Positions 6,972-7,393 of a stretch of 7,393 nt of DNA are shown in pieces (the stretch's first letter is position 1; every line of letters begins with the position of its first letter). Under the pieces are notes generated by a model. It was not told the origin of the DNA. It worked only from the letters and a program-made list of their open reading frames with translations, and did not search any database. Source of the stretch: Acidobacteriota bacterium (GTDB lineage: Bacteria > Acidobacteriota > Terriglobia > UBA7540); contig PLWR01000064.1 in the NCBI GenBank assembly GCA_003165615.1, positions 3,625 through 11,017 on the forward strand. The letters run 5' to 3'. Position numbers and translations under genes: made by a program.

Positions 6972-7393
6972 CTATCCTTCTAACAGCCGATCCACAAAGC
7001 TATTGTGTATCTCGATGACATCGCCTCTCATCCGCTCGGTCACATGGAGATATCGTTCGGTCGTGGCCATGTGAGCATGGCCCAGTTCCATCTGCAGCGC
7101 TTTTAGCGGATTGGGTGCGCCAATCTCTTGGAGATAGGCCAATCGCTCCACGGCAAAACAGTGGCGGAGCAGGTGCGGCGTAATCTTCAAAGCCGTCCGT
7201 TTGCGGTTGGTCGAGAATACTCGCTCGATGGCCGACGTCTGCAAGGGTCTTCCCGCTCGCCCCAAAAAGACAGTGCCAGGATTAGCCGTGTCGGCACTCA
7301 CGTGACGTCGGCGTTCCATATGGATGTACCGATTAATCGAGCGCAGCAACCGCACGGGAAACAACACCGCTCTCCGCTTCTGTCCTTTGCCCG
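6972..7393 (-). CDS. Tyrosine recombinase, C-terminal part (5' end beyond right edge)
   Basis: About 139 codons are visible and the frame is open to the window edge, so the GTG at 7367 is internal rather than the start. The visible part begins at GKGQKRR, which matches the beta-hairpin bearing the catalytic Lys of tyrosine recombinases. It continues through HLLRHCFA (the HxxR box), LGHAHMATTERYLHV (LGH and the nucleophilic Tyr nine residues later), and a short C-terminal tail. The box-I Arg lies outside the window. This is a canonical XerC/XerD-like or TnpA-like catalytic domain without the cysteine extension seen in the next two proteins; full length would probably be about 300-400 residues. 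Its TAG stop is 3 bases before the next start, so it heads or belongs to the same operon. It is expected to catalyse DNA strand exchange with its two neighbours. Confidence 0.92.
   Translation of the reverse strand, partial: GKGQKRRAVLFPVRLLRSINRYIHMERRRHVSADTANPGTVFLGRAGRPLQTSAIERVFSTNRKRTALKITPHLLRHCFAVERLAYLQEIGAPNPLKALQMELGHAHMATTERYLHVTERMRGDVIEIHNSFVDRLLEG
6975..6981 (-). promoter_or_regulatory. Strong Shine-Dalgarno for the second recombinase
   Basis: AGAAGGA on the minus strand lies 6 bases before the ATG at 6968 and is formed by the last codons and stop of the upstream recombinase gene. It fixes the start of the downstream gene. Confidence 0.65.

Noticed and set aside
7365..7367. 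GTG at 7367 as the start of the right-hand recombinase
   Set aside because: The frame stays open to the edge, and the eight codons upstream include GKGQKRR, the conserved catalytic-Lys hairpin, so the true start is outside the window.
1..7393. CRISPR arrays, tRNA or rRNA genes, toxin-antitoxin pairs or known defence genes
   Set aside because: No regularly spaced repeats, cloverleaf-like segments or matching protein motifs were seen on either strand.

Overview
The window is a compact bacterial accessory locus of moderately high GC (judged by eye), with every supported gene on the minus strand. It has the look of a mobile element: a block of DNA-recombination genes with no housekeeping genes beside them. 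Nothing in the sequence allows a confident assignment of the host below Bacteria.

Reading in the direction of transcription, right to left, six genes form one tightly packed operon. First is the 3' part of a canonical tyrosine recombinase (6972-7393, cut by the right edge). Next come a 547-residue recombinase (5325-6968) and a 622-residue recombinase (3460-5328). Both have tyrosine-recombinase catalytic boxes followed by an unusual C-terminal cysteine cluster. Two small proteins follow (2945-3463 and 2521-2955), each with a predicted N-terminal helix-turn-helix and a C-terminal coiled coil, resembling the TnpC/DUF6262-type accessory proteins of Tn554-like elements. The last is a full-length RecD2-like superfamily 1B helicase (416-2524). 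Spacing is 3 bases between the first two genes. The remaining junctions overlap: ATGA, ATGA, an 11-base overlap, and GTGA. This implies translational coupling and co-ordinated synthesis. The operon promoter must lie beyond the right edge.

Downstream of the helicase lies a gene-free stretch (82-415). It holds a G/C-rich perfect hairpin (313-333) and a good candidate Rho-independent terminator for the operon (137-171). At the left edge the first 27 codons of a further minus-strand gene are visible (1-81, GTG start). Its N-terminus matches the plasmid pRiA4b ORF-3 family (PF07929), which is often found as passenger or accessory DNA. It may be cargo or the flanking gene at the element boundary.

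The inferred working model is that the three recombinases form a hetero-oligomeric integration/excision machine. The two small HTH-coiled-coil proteins would direct or assemble it on the ends, and the helicase would process or unwind DNA during transposition or recombination. The layout resembles Tn554 (TnpA, TnpB, TnpC) and 'recombinase in trio' elements but is larger than either, with two accessory proteins and a coupled RecD-like helicase. It may be a little-described family of mobile element. The ends, target site and activity cannot be determined from this window.
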